A stretch of DNA of 64,000 nucleotides from contig JAFSIC010000023.1 of assembly GCA_017439985.1 (NCBI GenBank), positions 1-64,000 of the forward strand, read 5' to 3'. How positions within the stretch are numbered: the first letter of the stretch is position 1; every line of letters starts with the position of its first letter. Shown here piece after piece: positions 61,013-64,000 of the stretch. The stretch is from Oscillospiraceae bacterium (GTDB lineage Bacteria > Bacillota > Clostridia > Oscillospirales > Ruminococcaceae). A program made the position numbers and the translations under genes. Below the pieces are notes generated by a model that was not told the origin of the DNA, ran no database searches, and was given only the letters and a program-made list of their open reading frames with translations.

Positions 61013-62392
61013 TTAGAAGTTAAAGTACAGGAATGGATTGTAAGTGGAGTCCACCAGATACGCCACAGAAAGCAGCATAACAACGGACAGGAACGCTGTT
61101 TTCAGCCAAGTAAGCTGTCCCCACTTTTCATATGCTTTTTTCAGGACCGGTGTGGAGAATACCGCTGCCATAATGAAGATCAGGGCGTAGTTCTGCAGGT
61201 AGTAGATCCAGTCGGTACCACCGTCAAAGGCAAAGAGACGACTGAACAAAGCACTCAGTTCTCCCATATCAGAAACCGCAAACATTGCCCAACTGATAAC
61301 AACAACACTCAGCAGGTAAATATGGCTCCATACCTTGCTCTTTTCCAGTTTTTTCAGCAGGAAGCTTTTCTCGATCATCAGGAAGACCCAGAAGTACAGA
61401 CCCCAGAGGATAAAGTTCCAGTTGGCACCATGCCAGAAGCCGGTCAGGAACCATACCATAAAGATGTTGAAAAAGTTCCTTGCCTTGCTGCAGCGATTGC
61501 CGCCGAGCGGGATATACACATATTCACGGAACCAACTGCCCAGAGTCATGTGCCAACGACGCCAGAATTCGGTAACGCTTTTAGAAACATACGGATAATT
61601 GAAGTTCTGTGGGAAGTGGAAGCCCAGCATTTTACCAAGACCGATAGCCATCAGAGAATAGCCGCTGAAGTCAAAGTAAAGCTGGAAAGAATAGGCCAAG
61701 ACGCCAAGCCACACCAGCGGTGTGGAAACATTGGCGAAACCTAAAGTCTGGACTTCTGTCCAGAGGGCACCGATGTTGTTTGCAATCAGCACTTTGCTGC
61801 CAACGCCCATGATAAACAGTCGCAGACCATCGTCGATCATCGGCAGAGTAATCGTGCGATCTTTCAGTTCTTTCTGAACGTCGATATAGGTTACGATCGG
61901 GCCGGCAATCAGCTGTGGGAACAGAACGACAAAGGCACCGAAGTTGATAATGTTGTCCTCCGCCTCTACCTTACCGCGATACACATCAATGGTGTACGAC
62001 ATGGTCTGGAAGGTATAGAAGCTGATACCGAGGGGCAGCTTCGCTACGTAAATTCCCGACAATTCAATACCAAAGAGCGCATTCAGGTTGTTGACAAAGA
62101 AGTTTGTGTATTTGAAGAAGCCAAGCATGCCCAGGTTGCCGCACATAGACAAAATCAAGAACAGCCTCTTCATTTTGGGATTGTCCTTAAAACGCTTGAT
62201 TCCCTGTCCGCATGTGTAGTCCAACACGATGGAAAACAGCATAATAGGGAAATATTTCGGTTCGCCCCAGGAGTAGAAGAATAAGCTCAAAATCATCAGA
62301 GCCAGATTCTTCAGCTTTTTCGGGCATAAGTAATAGATTAGAAAAGCAATTGGCATAAAGCGGAATAGGAATAACACGCTGCTGAATACCAC
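61013..62392 (-). CDS. MBOAT-family O-acyltransferase (AlgI/DltB-like)
   Basis: A 459-residue polytopic membrane protein with about ten helices. The MBOAT pattern is clear: SYTIDVYRGK, FPQLIAGPIV, FWRRWHMTLGSWFREYVYIPLGG and the catalytic His in FLTGFWHGANWNF. It moves acetyl groups across the membrane to the DHHW partner. Genes order: lipoprotein, MBOAT, DHHW, then a terminator. The start at 62392 lacks a strong ribosome site; a later ATG is possible. Confidence 0.92.
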   Translation of the reverse strand: MVFSSVLFLFRFMPIAFLIYYLCPKKLKNLALMILSLFFYSWGEPKYFPIMLFSIVLDYTCGQGIKRFKDNPKMKRLFLILSMCGNLGMLGFFKYTNFFVNNLNALFGIELSGIYVAKLPLGISFYTFQTMSYTIDVYRGKVEAEDNIINFGAFVVLFPQLIAGPIVTYIDVQKELKDRTITLPMIDDGLRLFIMGVGSKVLIANNIGALWTEVQTLGFANVSTPLVWLGVLAYSFQLYFDFSGYSLMAIGLGKMLGFHFPQNFNYPYVSKSVTEFWRRWHMTLGSWFREYVYIPLGGNRCSKARNFFNIFMVWFLTGFWHGANWNFILWGLYFWVFLMIEKSFLLKKLEKSKVWSHIYLLSVVVISWAMFAVSDMGELSALFSRLFAFDGGTDWIYYLQNYALIFIMAAVFSTPVLKKAYEKWGQLTWLKTAFLSVVMLLSVAYLVDSTYNPFLYFNF

Positions 62393-62473
62393 TGCCGTCA
62401 GCCTCCTTTATGTAAGTTTTCGTTGAACAGACAGGCGTGCTCCGCACAAGCAGAGCACGTCCGACTGCATTGT

Positions 62474-63121
62474 TTATTCGAAGAATGAATCGATGATATC
62501 CTGTGCTTTGTTCGCCTCTTTATCGGCGTCATTTTGAACATCGCCGGCAATAACAAAGAACACATAGTTGCCCTTTTCCACAATGGTGGCATTACGGGCT
62601 TTCTCCAACTGTTCCAGAAGAGACTCTTCAAAGCCCTGAATAATGGCTTCTCTGCGGGCTTCCAGTGCCTTTTTTACATCTTCAACGTGACCTTCTTTGA
62701 CCTTAAAAGCCAGCAGATGGTCAGCGGATGTGTTGGCTGCGGAATATTCACCATAATACTCTTCGATCCACTCCGGTTCAATGCCAAAGACATCTTTCAG
62801 CGTGGAATCGTCCACTTTGGTCGGCATGGAGATTCCAAGTGTTTCTCCCAGCTTCATGACGATATCTTCCAGCGTTGCATCCGCTTTCAACATCATTCCT
62901 GTCATGGCATCGGGAATGGATTCCGAATCATCTTTCTTATCGCTTTCGGTTGATTCCTTGTCAGTACTTGGCTCGTCCGGTGTACTTGGCGCAGATGGAC
63001 TTGGTTCATCCGTCACCGGAGGAGTGGTTTCCTGCCGATCATCCGTTTTATTTCTGCCGCAGGCTGTCAGTAGGCTCATACACATGACAGCAGCCAGCAG
63101 AAATGCAAGGATCTGTTTCAT
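62474..63121 (-). CDS. DUF4358-type lipoprotein
   Basis: A 215-residue lipoprotein: signal and lipobox MCMSLLTAC at residues 13-21 (Cys21), then a Pro/Ser/Thr/Asp-rich linker (residues 25-70, low complexity) and a C-terminal domain of the DUF4358 type (YGEYSAANTSADHLLAFKV, KKALEARREAIIQGFE). Such proteins often accompany MBOAT/DHHW pairs in Firmicutes. Processed by LspA, encoded in this window. Function unknown. Confidence 0.85.
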   Translation of the reverse strand: MKQILAFLLAAVMCMSLLTACGRNKTDDRQETTPPVTDEPSPSAPSTPDEPSTDKESTESDKKDDSESIPDAMTGMMLKADATLEDIVMKLGETLGISMPTKVDDSTLKDVFGIEPEWIEEYYGEYSAANTSADHLLAFKVKEGHVEDVKKALEARREAIIQGFEESLLEQLEKARNATIVEKGNYVFFVIAGDVQNDADKEANKAQDIIDSFFE

Positions 63122-63218
63122 TCAGCATTACCTCACTTCGTTTTATCCATTGTCCTGTTTTCATCAGGGCAATACTATTGTGTACCAAAACGAAATGATT
63201 ATTGCATCAAAAGAAAAT

Positions 63219-64000
<782 letters not shown>

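Overview
The window reads as chromosomal DNA of an anaerobic, endospore-forming Firmicute of the class Clostridia. The grounds are the 3' end of a spoIIIA operon, yqfC/yqfD, a YlbJ-type membrane protein and a cwlD-type amidase, strong AGGAGG-type ribosome sites, sigma-A promoters with TGnTATAAT boxes, and an obligately anaerobic amino-acid fermentation cluster. An Oscillospirales-like member is my guess; the sequence alone does not settle genus or species.

Left part (1-16330, all +). The end of spoIIIA (AE to AH) is followed by a 450-base leader and then a thirteen-gene cluster encoding the methylaspartate route of glutamate fermentation. It holds glutamate mutase (glmS, glmE) with its reactivating partner glmL, methylaspartate ammonia-lyase (mal), a two-subunit fumarase-type Fe-S hydratase that by context is mesaconase, and citrate-lyase-type subunits citD/citE/citF that by context form citramalate lyase, with maturation genes citC and a fused citX-citG. 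Embedded in it are a cob(I)alamin adenosyltransferase, which would supply the mutase cofactor, and an uncharacterised P-loop protein with a tRNA-SAD-like C-terminal domain. Together they would convert glutamate to methylaspartate, mesaconate, citramalate, and finally acetate plus pyruvate. A decayed acetyltransferase and an intact one close the block at a bidirectional terminator.

Middle part (16330-42300). On the - strand lie a class-I-amidotransferase-like hydrolase, a very large secreted protein (glycosidase-like domain plus an amidase domain that lacks the catalytic Glu), a small Cys-rich protein and a YlbJ-like protein. On the + strand follows a conserved block yqfC-yqfD-phoH-ybeY-era-yqzL-recO-mutS2, then an M42 aminopeptidase, cwlD, radA, a frameshifted DUF6873-type gene, a XerD-like recombinase behind a large nested inverted repeat, nth, small proteins, tRNA-Thr(CGT), an alpha/beta hydrolase and a stand-alone NrdD-tail protein. 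On the - strand is a likely divergent HhH-GPD DNA glycosylase. A - strand group then carries an acetyltransferase, a free-methionine-sulfoxide reductase, a pyrophosphatase-like protein and a split transketolase.

Right part (42300-64000, all -). Read in transcription order: ligA (5' end outside the window), a DUF4358-type lipoprotein, an MBOAT acyltransferase and a DHHW protein (an exopolymer O-acetylation cassette), a coiled-coil protein with a probable frameshift, a ROK glucokinase, a cupin, YlbF, mutS, mutL, two small membrane proteins, miaA, a HlyD-like adaptor, yggS, sepF, ylmH, divIVA, ileS, lspA and a RluD-type pseudouridine synthase. Nothing in the window looks like an insertion sequence, prophage or CRISPR array. 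The most interesting items are the complete glutamate-fermentation island with its unknown P-loop/SAD protein, its palindromic leader, and several unusual single genes listed under findings.
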